Shown in pieces: positions 1-8,711 of a DNA stretch of 64,000 nucleotides. This DNA comes from Arthrobacter sp. ZGTC412 (GTDB taxonomy: Bacteria; Actinomycetota; Actinomycetes; Actinomycetales; Micrococcaceae): NCBI RefSeq assembly GCF_002929215.1, contig NZ_PJII01000019.1, positions 1 through 64,000 of the forward strand. The letters are read 5' to 3'. The stretch's first letter is position 1; each line of letters begins with the position of its first letter. The translations under genes were made by a program, and so were the position numbers. Under the pieces are notes generated by a model. The model did not search any database and was not told where the DNA came from. It saw only the letters and a list, made by a program, of their open reading frames with translations.

Positions 1-76
1 GTTGGCGCGTCACCCCAGGTAGTGGATCAGCGGCGCTTCAGGGACGATAAAGATCGATCTCTGTGCCTGCTTTGGC

Positions 77-120
77 CTAGTGGGCCCTCTCTCGTCGGTT
101 TCGATGGAAGGGCCCACTAG
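77..120. terminator. Perfect 12-bp hairpin, likely terminator of a gene left of the window
   Basis: Arms CTAGTGGGCCCT (77-88) and AGGGCCCACTAG (109-120) are perfectly complementary around a 20-nt loop. No T-run follows, as is usual for many actinobacterial terminators. No gene in the window ends here, so it probably closes a transcript entering from the left. Confidence 0.5.
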
Positions 121-396
121 CTCCAGCCGTTTAGTCAGCACCTCGTCCGCAGGGCAATACCTGGGTATTCGATGAATCCGTAGCCTTAAAAAGGTCCATT
201 ATCGGCTCTTTAGAACCGGCGGGGGAGTGCCTCCAAGAGGGGCTGTTTTCAGGCAGCATTTGATGACCAATCCCCTCGCCAACGACGACCTGCTCCAGCG
301 CGGCGGGAACCCCGGTATAGCCGTCGCGCCGGGATGCATTGGCATCGCTGCGGCTTGGCGATATCCAGGTTCGGCTCTGTAGCATGAAGGTGAGAC

Positions 397-413
397 GTAT
401 ACAGCTGTAATAC
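397..413. promoter_or_regulatory. Candidate operator in front of the GntR gene
   Basis: The 17-bp stretch GTATACAGCTGTAATAC has GTAT/ATAC ends and resembles the inverted repeats at 2724-2738 and 2848-2866 (shared AATAC half). It lies 15 bp before the start codon of the regulator, as expected for autoregulation. The symmetry is imperfect. Confidence 0.35.
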
Positions 414-427
414 AGGAAGCGGGAGAG

Positions 428-1171
428 ATGGCTGGTCGCCCCAGAACGGTGATGGAAAGGGCTTATAGCGAGATCAAGAAGAAGGTGATGACTCTTCAAC
501 TCGCTCCGGGATCCGTTATCGATGATCTTGGGCTTAGCGAGATGCTCGGTATCAGCCGCACTCCTGCGCGCGAGGCGCTCTTTCGTTTGGTTTCCGAGGG
601 CCTTGTCGTGTCCGATCCTGACAGGAGGGGCTTTTTTGTAAAGCCTCTTGATATCCAGGATTTATCGAGTCTTTTTGAAGCCCACATGGTCTCCGCAAGG
701 GCAATAGGCCGCCTCGTTGCAGTGAGGTGCAACGCAGCTGGGATTGTCAAGCTGCGGAAAGCCGAAAGCAAAGTTATCCGGGCCATCGAGCATGCTCGCC
801 CGGAGGAGGTGGCCTCTAGCAATGCTGAGTTGCATCGGCTGGAGGCCAGCCTTGCGGGCAACGGCTACCTGGCGAATCTTGCCTGTTCCATTCACGATCA
901 TGGACAACGGCTGGGCTACTTGGCTTTCGGTGGTGCAACGGCATGGGACACGCTGGAACAGCACTTCATCGAGGTTCAAAAGGACCACTCAGAATTGATT
1001 GATGCCTATGAAAATCATGACCCCGATGCGGCGGAAGGCATTGCCGGCCGCCACGTGCTGCTCTTCCGAAACCGTATCTTCAACTTCCTCACGGACGACA
1101 CCGCCGGGTCCATAAACCTAGGCGGGGATATTCTTCCGTCAATGCAGTTGTCGCGGAGCAACCTGGAATAG
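428..1171 (+). CDS. GntR-family transcriptional regulator (FCD type)
   Basis: A 247-residue protein, the usual length for the FadR/FCD branch of GntR. The N-terminal winged helix-turn-helix covers about residues 8-75, with the typical segment LSEMLGISRTPAREALFRLV followed by a wing. The rest (about 90-230) is a helical ligand-binding domain with spaced Asp/His residues. ATG at 428 follows a purine-rich GGAAGCGGGAGAG. The 3' end overlaps the convergent gene at 1139-1675 by 33 bp. Related inverted repeats lie before this gene and in the dipeptidase/transporter intergenic region, so it is inferred to control those genes in response to their substrate. Confidence 0.88.
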   Translation: MAGRPRTVMERAYSEIKKKVMTLQLAPGSVIDDLGLSEMLGISRTPAREALFRLVSEGLVVSDPDRRGFFVKPLDIQDLSSLFEAHMVSARAIGRLVAVRCNAAGIVKLRKAESKVIRAIEHARPEEVASSNAELHRLEASLAGNGYLANLACSIHDHGQRLGYLAFGGATAWDTLEQHFIEVQKDHSELIDAYENHDPDAAEGIAGRHVLLFRNRIFNFLTDDTAGSINLGGDILPSMQLSRSNLE

Positions 1172-1675
1172 CCCGTACTCCGCGCCGTCCTGGCCTTCCC
1201 AGTGAACCTGACGGCTGATTGTACGCATGCTGCTCCCCTGGGCGTGCAGGATCTGATCCATTGCCCCGGAGAACCAGCCGGTGAACATGTAATCCCCAGT
1301 GCCCTGGTCGTTGGAGTCGGGCTGATGGAAGGCTGAGTTTCTTACACTGACTGATGCCGTCGCTCGTGCTAGGTCGAAATCGAGTACCTCAAAGAGCCCC
1401 CAGCCGCGTTGTGAAAGCCGGTTCAAATAGTGCTCGAACACCTCCACGCCGGCCAGATTGTGCAGCTCCGCTTCGTGCTCGCACCACGTCCAGGCGGATT
1501 TGTATCCGGCGTCGTAGAGCAACCGGGAGTAGCGCTCGACGCCAAGTTCTCTTTCGATCGCTTTGTGGTTGTTCACGAAGAAGTGAAGGGGAACGTAGAG
1601 CATGGGGAGCGAGTCGGTGGTCCACCGGCCAGTTTCCGGGTCGACGCTGATGGGCACCTCGGGTGAATACGTCAT
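1139..1675 (-). CDS. 4-vinyl-reductase-like (DUF5943-type) partner of the dipeptidase
   Basis: 178 residues from the ATG at 1675, which overlaps the stop of the upstream dipeptidase gene by 4 bp (ATGA), so the two are translationally coupled. A longer upstream frame exists, but it would run inside the dipeptidase gene. The sequence (LYVPLHFFVNNHKAIERELG, YDAGYKSAWTWCEHEAE, YMFTGWFSGAMDQIL) resembles the family I recall as DUF5943, related to V4R small-molecule-binding domains. As I recall, a homologous pair lies beside the dimethylglycine demethylase genes of Pseudomonas (PA5396-PA5397). The biochemical role is not known to me; binding or processing of an N-methylated amino acid is an inference. 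Confidence 0.65.
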   Translation of the reverse strand: MTYSPEVPISVDPETGRWTTDSLPMLYVPLHFFVNNHKAIERELGVERYSRLLYDAGYKSAWTWCEHEAELHNLAGVEVFEHYLNRLSQRGWGLFEVLDFDLARATASVSVRNSAFHQPDSNDQGTGDYMFTGWFSGAMDQILHAQGSSMRTISRQVHWEGQDGAEYGLFQVAPRQLH

Positions 1676-2667
1676 GATCCCCACACGTCCCCAAGAACGC
1701 GCATCCAGTTCTCGCCCATGATTTTGCGGACGACGCGCTCGGAGTGTCCGCGCTTCAGCAGCGTTTCCGTAAGGTTTGGAAACTCGCCTACGGTGCGGAT
1801 TCCGAGCGGATTGATGATCTCCCCAAAACTCGTCAACCGGCGTGCATAACCCTTGTCGTGGGTCAGCCACTCAAAGAAGTTCAGGTCCTGGCCCTGGGTG
1901 AAGTCCGTCCCGATTCCGATCGAGTCTTCTCCTACGATGTTCATGACGTATTCGATTGCTTCGGCGTAGTCATCGATGGTGGAGTCTGTTCCCTTGGCCA
2001 GGAACGGGGCGAACATGGTGACACCTACGAAGCCGCCATGGTCGGCGATGAAGCGCAGCTCTTCATCGGACTTGTTTCGGGGATGAGCCTTGAGCCCATA
2101 TGGGAGGCAGTGCGAGTAGCAGACGGGCTTGCTGGACTCGAGAATGACTTCTTCCGACGTCTTCGACCCCACGTGCGACAGGTCGCAAAGGATACCGACG
2201 CGGTTCATCTCCGCCACCACTTCACGTCCGAAGCCGGAAAGTCCCCCGTCCCGTTCGTAGCAGCCTGTGCCGACGAGGTTCTGGGTGTTGTAACAGAGCT
2301 GCACCACACCGACGCCCAGTTGTTTGAAGAGACTGACGTAACCCAACTGGTCCTCAAAGGCGTGCGCGTTCTGGAACCCAAGGATGATTCCCGTCTTTCC
2401 TGCATCTTTTGCCGCCAGGATATCGGCTGTTGTGCGAACAGGCATGACCAGCTCGCTGTTCTCGGCGATCAGCTTGTTTACGCCCAGGATGTTGTTCACG
2501 GTGTCCTGGAATCCTTCCCAGACAGACACCGTGCAGTTGGCGGCCGTCAGGCCGCCCTTGCGCATATCCAGGAAAAGGTCCCTTTCCCACTTCGCAATGA
2601 TGAGTCCATCAATCACGATGCTCTCTTCATGCAGAGCGCCTGGATCGATAATCTCCGGAGCGTTCAT
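1672..2667 (-). CDS. Membrane-dipeptidase family (peptidase M19) hydrolase
   Basis: 331 residues, the normal length for the renal-dipeptidase family of zinc-dependent amidohydrolase-fold enzymes. Visible family features are IVIDGLII near the N-terminus (the usual HxD metal pair is replaced by DGLII), LCDLSHVGSKTSEEVI, CYSHCLPY (second metal site), GFVGVTMFAPFL and IGIGTDFTQG near the end. Loss of the first HxD motif suggests altered metal use or a specialised substrate. The start at 2667 has GGAAGG about 8 bases upstream; a longer frame to 2829 would cover the operator region. It is the first gene of a two-gene unit divergent from the transporter at 2991. Confidence 0.8.
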   Translation of the reverse strand: MNAPEIIDPGALHEESIVIDGLIIAKWERDLFLDMRKGGLTAANCTVSVWEGFQDTVNNILGVNKLIAENSELVMPVRTTADILAAKDAGKTGIILGFQNAHAFEDQLGYVSLFKQLGVGVVQLCYNTQNLVGTGCYERDGGLSGFGREVVAEMNRVGILCDLSHVGSKTSEEVILESSKPVCYSHCLPYGLKAHPRNKSDEELRFIADHGGFVGVTMFAPFLAKGTDSTIDDYAEAIEYVMNIVGEDSIGIGTDFTQGQDLNFFEWLTHDKGYARRLTSFGEIINPLGIRTVGEFPNLTETLLKRGHSERVVRKIMGENWMRVLGDVWGS

Positions 2668-2723
2668 GGCCGTCCTTCCACACAACTTTGGGTTTCGGTG
2701 CCGAATGGCAGTGCGACTTTCAT

Positions 2724-2738
2724 AATACGACTCGTATT
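2724..2738. promoter_or_regulatory. Inverted repeat, candidate GntR operator for the dipeptidase unit
   Basis: AATACG-ACT-CGTATT is a perfect inverted repeat located 57 bp before the dipeptidase start codon. Its half-site recurs in the repeat at 2848-2866 and in part before the GntR gene at 397-413. Confidence 0.5.
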
Positions 2739-2847
2739 TGAAAAGGGGAAGATTCTCGCCCCGTACTTCCCGCTCCACGCCCGCGCCCGGAGGATCGTTG
2801 AGAACTGGGCCTGAGTGAGGCGCAACCATAGACAGGCCCGCGAACTG

Positions 2848-2866
2848 GTAATACGATATGTATTAC
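2848..2866. promoter_or_regulatory. Inverted repeat, candidate GntR operator for the transporter
   Basis: GTAATAC-GATAT-GTATTAC is a perfect inverted repeat (7-bp arms, 5-bp spacer) in the divergent intergenic region, 125 bp before the transporter start. Same half-site as 2724-2738, so one dimeric regulator may bind both. Confidence 0.55.
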
Positions 2867-2990
2867 GAAAGGCCGGCATCGTATGCTGGCCTGGCTTCCA
2901 TCTTCCACTCGGCGACCTCCTTCCTCCGGCAACGATGCCGGAAGAAACGAGCGGTCCGAGCACGAGGGCCCAGATCCCCAGCAGGAGACG

Positions 2991-4304
2991 ATGAAATTGA
3001 CCGTGAATCCCACCATTGACCAGACAGGCACCGTTAGTCCAAAGCTGCTGAAGAAGGTGATCTCCGCAGCCGCCGTAGGCAATTTCATCGAGTGGTACGA
3101 CTTTGCCGTCTACGGATACCTGGCGACGATCCTGGCTGCCAAGTTCTTCCCCGGAAGCAACCCGACCACGGCACTACTGGAAACCTTCGCGGTGTTCGCT
3201 GTGGCGTTCGCGTTACGTCCTATCGGTGGGGTCTTCTTCGGCAGACTCGGCGACAAGATCGGGCGGAAGAGAACACTCGTCCTGACGATCCTGCTGATCT
3301 CCGGATCCACTGCCTTCATCGGCATCCTGCCCGACTACGCCACGTGGGGCATCTGGGCCCCTATCCTCCTGGTGGTGGCCCGTTGCCTTCAGGGATTTTC
3401 AGCAGGCGGTGAATACGCCGGGGCCTGCGCTTACGTCATCGAACACGCCCCAACGGAGAAGAAGAACACTTACGCCAGCTTCGTTCCCGTCAGCACCTTC
3501 TTCTCGTTCGCCTTCGCTGCCGGCTTCACATACATCCTTGCCCAGGTCGTGGGCCCCGACAGCATGAACGACTGGGGCTGGAGAATTCCCTTCCTCCTCG
3601 CAATACCCCTGGGCCTCTTCGGTTTCTACCTGCGTTCCAAGCTCGGCGAGACGCCACTCTTCCAGAACATAGAAGAAGAAAAGGAAGTCGAAGCAGCTCC
3701 ACTGCGTGAAACCATTCGGACCCACTGGCGGACGATCCTCACCCTGGCCGGCTTCATCTCCGCCACCGCCCTCTCGTTCTACACGTTCACAACCTACATG
3801 GCGACGTTCATGCAGGTCGTCGGCAAACTCAGCCGACCCGAATCGCTGCTCTCAAGCTGCCTCTGCCTTGTATTCGCCGGTTTGCTCTGCCCCTTCATGG
3901 GCCGTCTTTCCGACCGGATAGGACGGCGAAACACCACCCGCTCGGCCTGCGTCGTCCTAATCGTCACAGTCTTCCCTGCATTCATGCTCGCCGGGACAGG
4001 CAACCTCGGGCTTTCAGTACTCGGGCAGTTCCTGCTCGGCATAGGCGCCGTCATGACCGGCATCGTTACCGCGGTCCTCATGTCCGAACTGTTCCCCACA
4101 AAAGTGCGCTACACCGCATCAGCAGCAACCTACAACCTTGCCTACACGATTTTCGGCGGCACCGCCCCGTTCATCGCAACTTGGCTGATCGCCACTACCG
4201 GCAACAACCTCTCCCCTGCCATCTACCTCGTCGCCGTCTGCATCATGGCCTTCATCGCATGTTCCAAACTGCCCGAGACATCCAAAAAGTCCCTGGACTT
4301 CTAG
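2991..4304 (+). CDS. MHS-family MFS transporter
   Basis: 437 residues with about 12 hydrophobic segments. The N-terminal AAAVGNFIEWYDFAVYGYLA motif and the GRLGDKIGRKRTL loop place it in the metabolite:H+ symporter branch that includes ProP (proline/betaine), KgtP and ShiA. ATG at 2991 follows GCAGGAGACG; a longer frame from 2883 lacks a ribosome site. The neighbours (dipeptidase pair, GntR) suggest it imports the same substrate, possibly a betaine-like or N-methylated amino acid; that is inference. The gene ends just before a strong hairpin at 4323. Confidence 0.88.
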   Translation: MKLTVNPTIDQTGTVSPKLLKKVISAAAVGNFIEWYDFAVYGYLATILAAKFFPGSNPTTALLETFAVFAVAFALRPIGGVFFGRLGDKIGRKRTLVLTILLISGSTAFIGILPDYATWGIWAPILLVVARCLQGFSAGGEYAGACAYVIEHAPTEKKNTYASFVPVSTFFSFAFAAGFTYILAQVVGPDSMNDWGWRIPFLLAIPLGLFGFYLRSKLGETPLFQNIEEEKEVEAAPLRETIRTHWRTILTLAGFISATALSFYTFTTYMATFMQVVGKLSRPESLLSSCLCLVFAGLLCPFMGRLSDRIGRRNTTRSACVVLIVTVFPAFMLAGTGNLGLSVLGQFLLGIGAVMTGIVTAVLMSELFPTKVRYTASAATYNLAYTIFGGTAPFIATWLIATTGNNLSPAIYLVAVCIMAFIACSKLPETSKKSLDF

Positions 4305-4322
4305 ACACAAAGCTCAAACCCG

Positions 4323-4356
4323 GAATTGGCCGACGCGGAACCGCGTTGGCCAATTC
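4323..4356 (+). terminator. Hairpin terminator after the MHS transporter
   Basis: Arms GAATTGGCCGACGCG and CGCGTTGGCCAATTC (one G-T mismatch) with loop GAAC, followed by TGTTTC, 18 bp after the stop codon. Confidence 0.75.
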
Positions 4357-4793
4357 TGTTTCACCGGTCCGCAATGCGACCGTCTACCAGTACGTGTGCC
4401 ACGCCAACTGCACCAACCCCTCCCCTGCTCGGGCGGACGTTGCGCCAGTGTCAGAACGTCGCTGCAGCTTGACGAAATATCCGTTATCGGCGATTTGAAA
4501 GCGCAAGGGGGAGGGCTGGACTTGAAGGAGCGCCAACGGCGCGGATTAGAGGTACTTTTGATCGCGACGCGTTGCTCCGCGAAGGCGGAAAACTCGCCCG
4601 GCCAAACCAGGACATCCAACCTCTGCTAGTCGCATATGTGCCCGCCAAGGTACAGACAAGGCGGCCTGGAACGGCCGCTCACGCCAAGGAGTTCAGCCCG
4701 CCCAACGGGTTCGGTGGGCGTAATGCTGGTGATGGCATCCGCCCGGGGAAAGGCCAGTTAGATTGAAAGGACCCTATCCTGCCAAGGAGACCC
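4357..4793. other. Non-coding stretch before the TetR gene
   Basis: Short open frames here look like noise and none has a family motif or ribosome site. Apart from the leader of the TetR gene I see nothing definable. Confidence 0.5.
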
Positions 4794-5396
4794 ATGCCGC
4801 GCCCACGATCGCCACTTTTGTCCGTCGATGCCATTGTCAGTGCGGCACTGTCACTGGTGGATACCTATGGAGACTTCAGCTTTCCTAAGATCGGGAAGGA
4901 GCTGGGGGTCAGTCAGTCGGCCCTCTATAACTACATCGATAACCGTGAGCACATCGTCGAGCTCATGCGCGGCCGCGTTTTTTCCAGTCGGGCGCCTCTC
5001 GATATTGAGGGCCTCTCCTGGGAGGACGCGCTTCGGACTTTGGCGCATGGGTACCGTGAGTGCCTTCTGGAGCATCCCCGGCTGGTGCCGCTCCTGGTAA
5101 CCCAGACAGTTCGGGATCTGGGTGTGATGGGCATTTACGAGGACATGGCCGTCGTCCTGGGGAATGCAGGGTTGGCAGCTTGCGCAGTTGTCCCCGCCAT
5201 CACCACCGTGGACTATCTCGTCCTCGGGTCCGCCTTGGAGCTTACCGCCCCGGAAGTTGTCTGGTCTCCCCCGCCAGGCCAGTTTCCCGCGCTATCCGCG
5301 GCCATCGCCAATCTCGGCTCTCCTGCAAAGCGGTCAGACACGGCCTTCGCTTTTGCCGTGGAGATGCTCCTCACCGGGCTACGTGAAGGGGCGTAA
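4794..5396 (+). CDS. TetR-family regulator (first of a related pair)
   Basis: 200 residues. The helix-turn-helix (about 10-55) ends in GVSQSALYNYIDNREHIVELM, the usual TetR recognition helix. The C-terminal half resembles that of the TetR at 29798: both have an LGSALELTAPE / FGSAYDATAPS segment and an R-x-DTAF stretch near the end, so they look like paralogues. ATG at 4794 follows AAGGAGACC. It lies directly upstream of the operator at 5456 and the MFS-amidohydrolase unit, which it probably represses. Confidence 0.85.
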   Translation: MPRPRSPLLSVDAIVSAALSLVDTYGDFSFPKIGKELGVSQSALYNYIDNREHIVELMRGRVFSSRAPLDIEGLSWEDALRTLAHGYRECLLEHPRLVPLLVTQTVRDLGVMGIYEDMAVVLGNAGLAACAVVPAITTVDYLVLGSALELTAPEVVWSPPPGQFPALSAAIANLGSPAKRSDTAFAFAVEMLLTGLREGA

Positions 5397-5455
5397 CCGG
5401 GTTTCTGAAAACCTTTCATAAAACCCTTGCACTGACGGAAGGTGGTCTTCATAAT

Positions 5456-5474
5456 AAATGAAGGCCATTCATTT
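5456..5474. promoter_or_regulatory. TetR-type operator, copy 1
   Basis: AAATGAAGGCCATTCATTT is a near-palindrome 38 bp before the MFS start codon. It differs in only two positions from the better-formed copy at 24981-24999 in front of the amine oxidase gene. Confidence 0.6.
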
Positions 5475-5512
5475 TGTGACGGTCTTCACTCCATCCCAGC
5501 AAGGAGCTGTCC

Positions 5513-6733
5513 ATGTCCCAGGACCACGAAACAGGGCGTGTTCCCCTGACCGCCACGCGGGCCATCTCGGTCTTCGGCATCAGTGTGGTCGGCTTCATGA
5601 CCGCTAACCTGGTGCCGGTCATGATCGTCGCCCTTACAGGAGAACCCGGCTTCTCAGATACTGAAGCGGGGACACTCATGACGGGTTCGCTCCTCGCCTG
5701 TGCGCTCACCTGCCTCCTGACATCAAAGTGGGCATCCCGGAATGGGAGGTACCTTATCGCCCGGGCCGGACTGGTGTTGACCGCGGCAGGCTTCGGTGCT
5801 GCTGCCTTCATCCCGTCCGCGCCCGTTGTCATTGCCGGCGTCCTCGTGGGCGGGCTTGGAGCTGGCGGAGCGGTTTCGGCCGGCGGTGCTGCCCTGGGCG
5901 CTCTTCGAAATCCTGACCGTGCATCTGGCATCAGCGGATTCACGAACCGTGCCATCGTGTCGGTTCTCCTCTTTGTCATTCCTGTTCTGGGCGCGGGCAT
6001 GGGCAGCGCATTTGGCCTGCTGGCGGGCCTCGCCCTGGCCGCCCTGTTCACCACCTCCTGGCTGCCGGACCGCCCCTCGACCAAAACCATTGCGCCGGTT
6101 TCCCAACCCAGGAAGACGACCTCGCCAACAGCAGCCCTTGCAGGCTTCGGGCTGCTCGCATGCTTCGCTTTGTGGGCTTTGAGCGAAGACTCCCTATGGG
6201 CTGTTGCAGCGACCATGGGCGCCGAGCAGGCGCAGCTGGATGAAACCGGAATGGGACTGGTCCTGAGCCTGTCGACCTTGGGCGGCCTGATCGCCTCCGG
6301 TCTTGTGGGAATGGCCGGGCGACGGCTTGGCCGGACCATACCGCTGGCGGTGGCCTTGCTGGCCGGCGCTGCCCTGAAGATGCTCTCCGGACTTGTTTCT
6401 GATCCCGGCTGGTACATGGCCGTCATCATCGCCTGGAACACCTTCTACATGCTCGCATTCATCTATATCGTGGCCATCGCAGCTGCCTTGGACGCGGCGG
6501 GCCGCTGGTCCGCACCGGTCCTGGGGGTCTATCTGGTCGGGTCATCGTTCGCTCCATTCTTCGGAACTTTCGTCTCATCCAGCGCCGGCTACGACGTCCT
6601 CGGTTACGTCCTGGCCGGCATGACAGTGGTCCTGATGGTTCCGCTGCTCCTCATTTCCAGGGTCTCGGTCCGGACCGAAAAGGCCAGCGCCAACAACCCT
6701 TCCCCCGACATCAACCAGGCGGCAATCGCCTGA
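5513..6733 (+). CDS. MFS transporter of the amidohydrolase unit
   Basis: 406 residues with about 12 predicted membrane helices in two halves separated by a charged loop near residue 190-205 (LPDRPSTKTIAPVSQPRKT). ATG at 5513 follows AAGGAGCTGTCC. The stop and the start of the next gene overlap (TGATG), so transporter and amidohydrolase are made from one message. The substrate cannot be told from sequence; import of the compound cleaved by the amidohydrolase is likely. Confidence 0.8.
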   Translation: MSQDHETGRVPLTATRAISVFGISVVGFMTANLVPVMIVALTGEPGFSDTEAGTLMTGSLLACALTCLLTSKWASRNGRYLIARAGLVLTAAGFGAAAFIPSAPVVIAGVLVGGLGAGGAVSAGGAALGALRNPDRASGISGFTNRAIVSVLLFVIPVLGAGMGSAFGLLAGLALAALFTTSWLPDRPSTKTIAPVSQPRKTTSPTAALAGFGLLACFALWALSEDSLWAVAATMGAEQAQLDETGMGLVLSLSTLGGLIASGLVGMAGRRLGRTIPLAVALLAGAALKMLSGLVSDPGWYMAVIIAWNTFYMLAFIYIVAIAAALDAAGRWSAPVLGVYLVGSSFAPFFGTFVSSSAGYDVLGYVLAGMTVVLMVPLLLISRVSVRTEKASANNPSPDINQAAIA

Positions 6734-8439
6734 TGTCCCGCCCCTCCCCCAAAGAAAGCACTCCCTTGCCTCGCACGCTGTATACAAACGCCACCGTCTT
6801 CACCACCGACGGCTTCTCCGCCGACGCCTTCGTTGTGGAGGGTTCCCGCTTCATCCACGTAGGGAAGGAAGCCGACGCACAACAGGCGGCAGGAGAGGGT
6901 GCTGCTGAAGTGGATCTCGCTGGCGGCTTTGTCCTTCCCGGATTCATCGACGCCCACACACACCTTCTATCGATGGGGCAGTCCCTGCAAAAGGTCCCGC
7001 TGCGCGAGGCAACTAACCTTGCTGATCTTCAGCGCCGCCTCCGGGAGGCCGCCGACAGCACCGACGCGCAACGAATCCTTGGCGCCGGATGGCTCTACAG
7101 TTCGCTGGACGGAAAACAACCCACCAAGGAATTGCTGGACCAAGCTGTACCCGAACGCCCTGTCTATCTGGATGCCAACGACCTGCACTCGGTATGGGTC
7201 AACAGTGCCGCCCTGGCGGAACTGGGAATTAATGACAACACACCCGACCCCATCGGCGGGCGCATCGGCCGGAACCCGCTCACCGGGAAAGCCGACGGGA
7301 TGCTGTATGAGACCGCGGCACAGCAAATCGTCTGGCCCGCCCTCGCCGCCTACACCAGCGACGAGGACCGGGATGCCCAACTGGAGGAAGCCTTCACCAA
7401 CTACCTCGCCGTCGGCGTCACAGGGGCTGTGGACATGGCGGTCCAGGACGATGACCTCGCAGCCTTCCGCCGCGCCCTGGCACGGCACCACAACACCCTC
7501 CCGATCAGGGTCAAAGGTCACATCCTTGTGGTCCGCCACGAATCCGAGGACCAGAACCTCGCCCAAGTGCAGAAAGCCGTCCAACTGGCCGTCGAGCTCA
7601 ACAGCGACTGGCTACAGATTTGCGGAATCAAACTGGTCGTTGACGGCGTCATCGACAGCTGCACAGCAGCCATGAAGGAGCCCTACGCCGATGGCAGCTC
7701 CTGCGAACCCATCTGGGACCGTAAATCCCTGACCCCCGTCGTGGCGGCCGCCGACGCAGCCGGGCTGCAGATAGCACTGCACGCTATCGGCGACGAGGCC
7801 TCCGACATAGCACTCGACGCCCTGGAGGAGGCATATCGTCGCAACGGTCCCCGCGACCGCAGGCATCGCATCGAACACCTCGAAACGGTGACCGAAGACA
7901 ACGTCAAGCGCCTTGCAGCGCTCGGGGTGGTGGCTTCAATGCAACCCGTCCATGCCGATCCCGCTATCCAGGAAAACTGGCAAGGTGTGCTGGGCGACCA
8001 CCGCACTGATAGGGCATATCCCTGGACGGAATTCACCGACGCAGGCGCAACCCTTGCACTCAGTACCGATGCACCCACCGCCCCGCACCAGCCCTTGCCC
8101 AATATGTATGTGGCATCAACCCGGCTCTCCGCTCTGGACCCGGCCCTTGAAGCCAACCTGCCCAAATACGCCCTAAACCTCGCCGACGCGCTCGGGCATG
8201 CCACTCGTGACGCCGCGTTCTCTTGCCGGGCCGAGGATCGGCAGGGCCGCATCGCGGCGGGCTACCTCGCAGACTTCACCGTACTGGACAGCAACCCGCT
8301 CGTCGCCGAGCCATCCGAACTGCTAACAAATCACACGCGCATGACCGTCGTTGGGGGCAAAGTGGCCTTCCACCCCAGCACCCCTTTAGCTGCATACGGC
8401 ACCTTCCAAGACGGGCATCCGCGCAGGCAGCCCGCCTGA
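6733..8439 (+). CDS. YtcJ-type amidohydrolase (amidohydrolase_3)
   Basis: 568 residues, typical of the YtcJ/NfdA group of metal-dependent hydrolases. Metal-site motifs are visible: GFIDAHTHLL (HxH) near residue 75, GIKLVVDGVID (the conserved lysine), ALHAIGDEA, HRIEHLETV and a final LSTDAP. Start codon overlaps the MFS stop. Members often hydrolyse N-acyl or N-formyl bonds. It has a second copy in the window (17144-18742), in a unit with a different transporter type. Alternative: cyclic amide or imide hydrolase. Confidence 0.82.
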   Translation: MSRPSPKESTPLPRTLYTNATVFTTDGFSADAFVVEGSRFIHVGKEADAQQAAGEGAAEVDLAGGFVLPGFIDAHTHLLSMGQSLQKVPLREATNLADLQRRLREAADSTDAQRILGAGWLYSSLDGKQPTKELLDQAVPERPVYLDANDLHSVWVNSAALAELGINDNTPDPIGGRIGRNPLTGKADGMLYETAAQQIVWPALAAYTSDEDRDAQLEEAFTNYLAVGVTGAVDMAVQDDDLAAFRRALARHHNTLPIRVKGHILVVRHESEDQNLAQVQKAVQLAVELNSDWLQICGIKLVVDGVIDSCTAAMKEPYADGSSCEPIWDRKSLTPVVAAADAAGLQIALHAIGDEASDIALDALEEAYRRNGPRDRRHRIEHLETVTEDNVKRLAALGVVASMQPVHADPAIQENWQGVLGDHRTDRAYPWTEFTDAGATLALSTDAPTAPHQPLPNMYVASTRLSALDPALEANLPKYALNLADALGHATRDAAFSCRAEDRQGRIAAGYLADFTVLDSNPLVAEPSELLTNHTRMTVVGGKVAFHPSTPLAAYGTFQDGHPRRQPA

Positions 8440-8711
8440 AGCAAGCCCGAAAGGTGCAGTGCGTGTGATAGGTGCAGCCACTGCACCGTACCCAAACATC
8501 GCCGACGGCTGGGATCGTCTAAGTCGGTGCCACCCGCATATAGTCGTCCTCGACCGCGATCTGCTGATCGTCCAACCTGAAGACCGAGGGCGTGCACAGT
8601 AGCTCCCACCCTCTGAGAGGGCCAATTGGCGACTGATTCCGGGGCCGGGATAACTCCAAGACCCGCTCGTGGATGAGTGCCGCTTCGTATCGTCGCAAGA
8701 AAAGAGAATTC
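8440..8711. other. Intergenic stretch before the first DUF3237 gene
   Basis: 272 bp without a clear gene. The minus strand has a short frame (8519-8713) with a protein-like patch around VFRLDDQQIAVEDDYMRVAP, perhaps a relic of a decayed gene at the junction between two catabolic blocks. Confidence 0.4.

Larger units (their letters stand above)
1..427. other. Left-edge non-coding stretch
   Basis: I see no convincing gene here. It holds a strong hairpin at 77-120 and a candidate operator at 397-413, described separately. A minus-strand open frame across 131-499 contains a protein-like patch (around ALEQVVVGEGIGHQ) but overlaps the GntR gene start and has no recognisable family; it may be a decayed fragment. 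Confidence 0.5.

Noticed and set aside
131-499. 122-residue minus-strand frame at the left edge
   Set aside because: Overlaps the GntR start and has no recognised family; at most a decayed fragment.
1744-2814. 356-residue plus-strand frame
   Set aside because: Lies opposite the dipeptidase gene, which has clear family motifs; the frame is a shadow of high-GC codon bias.
5449-6441. 330-residue minus-strand frame
   Set aside because: Opposite the MFS transporter; composition rich in Arg, Pro and Ala as typical for antisense frames.
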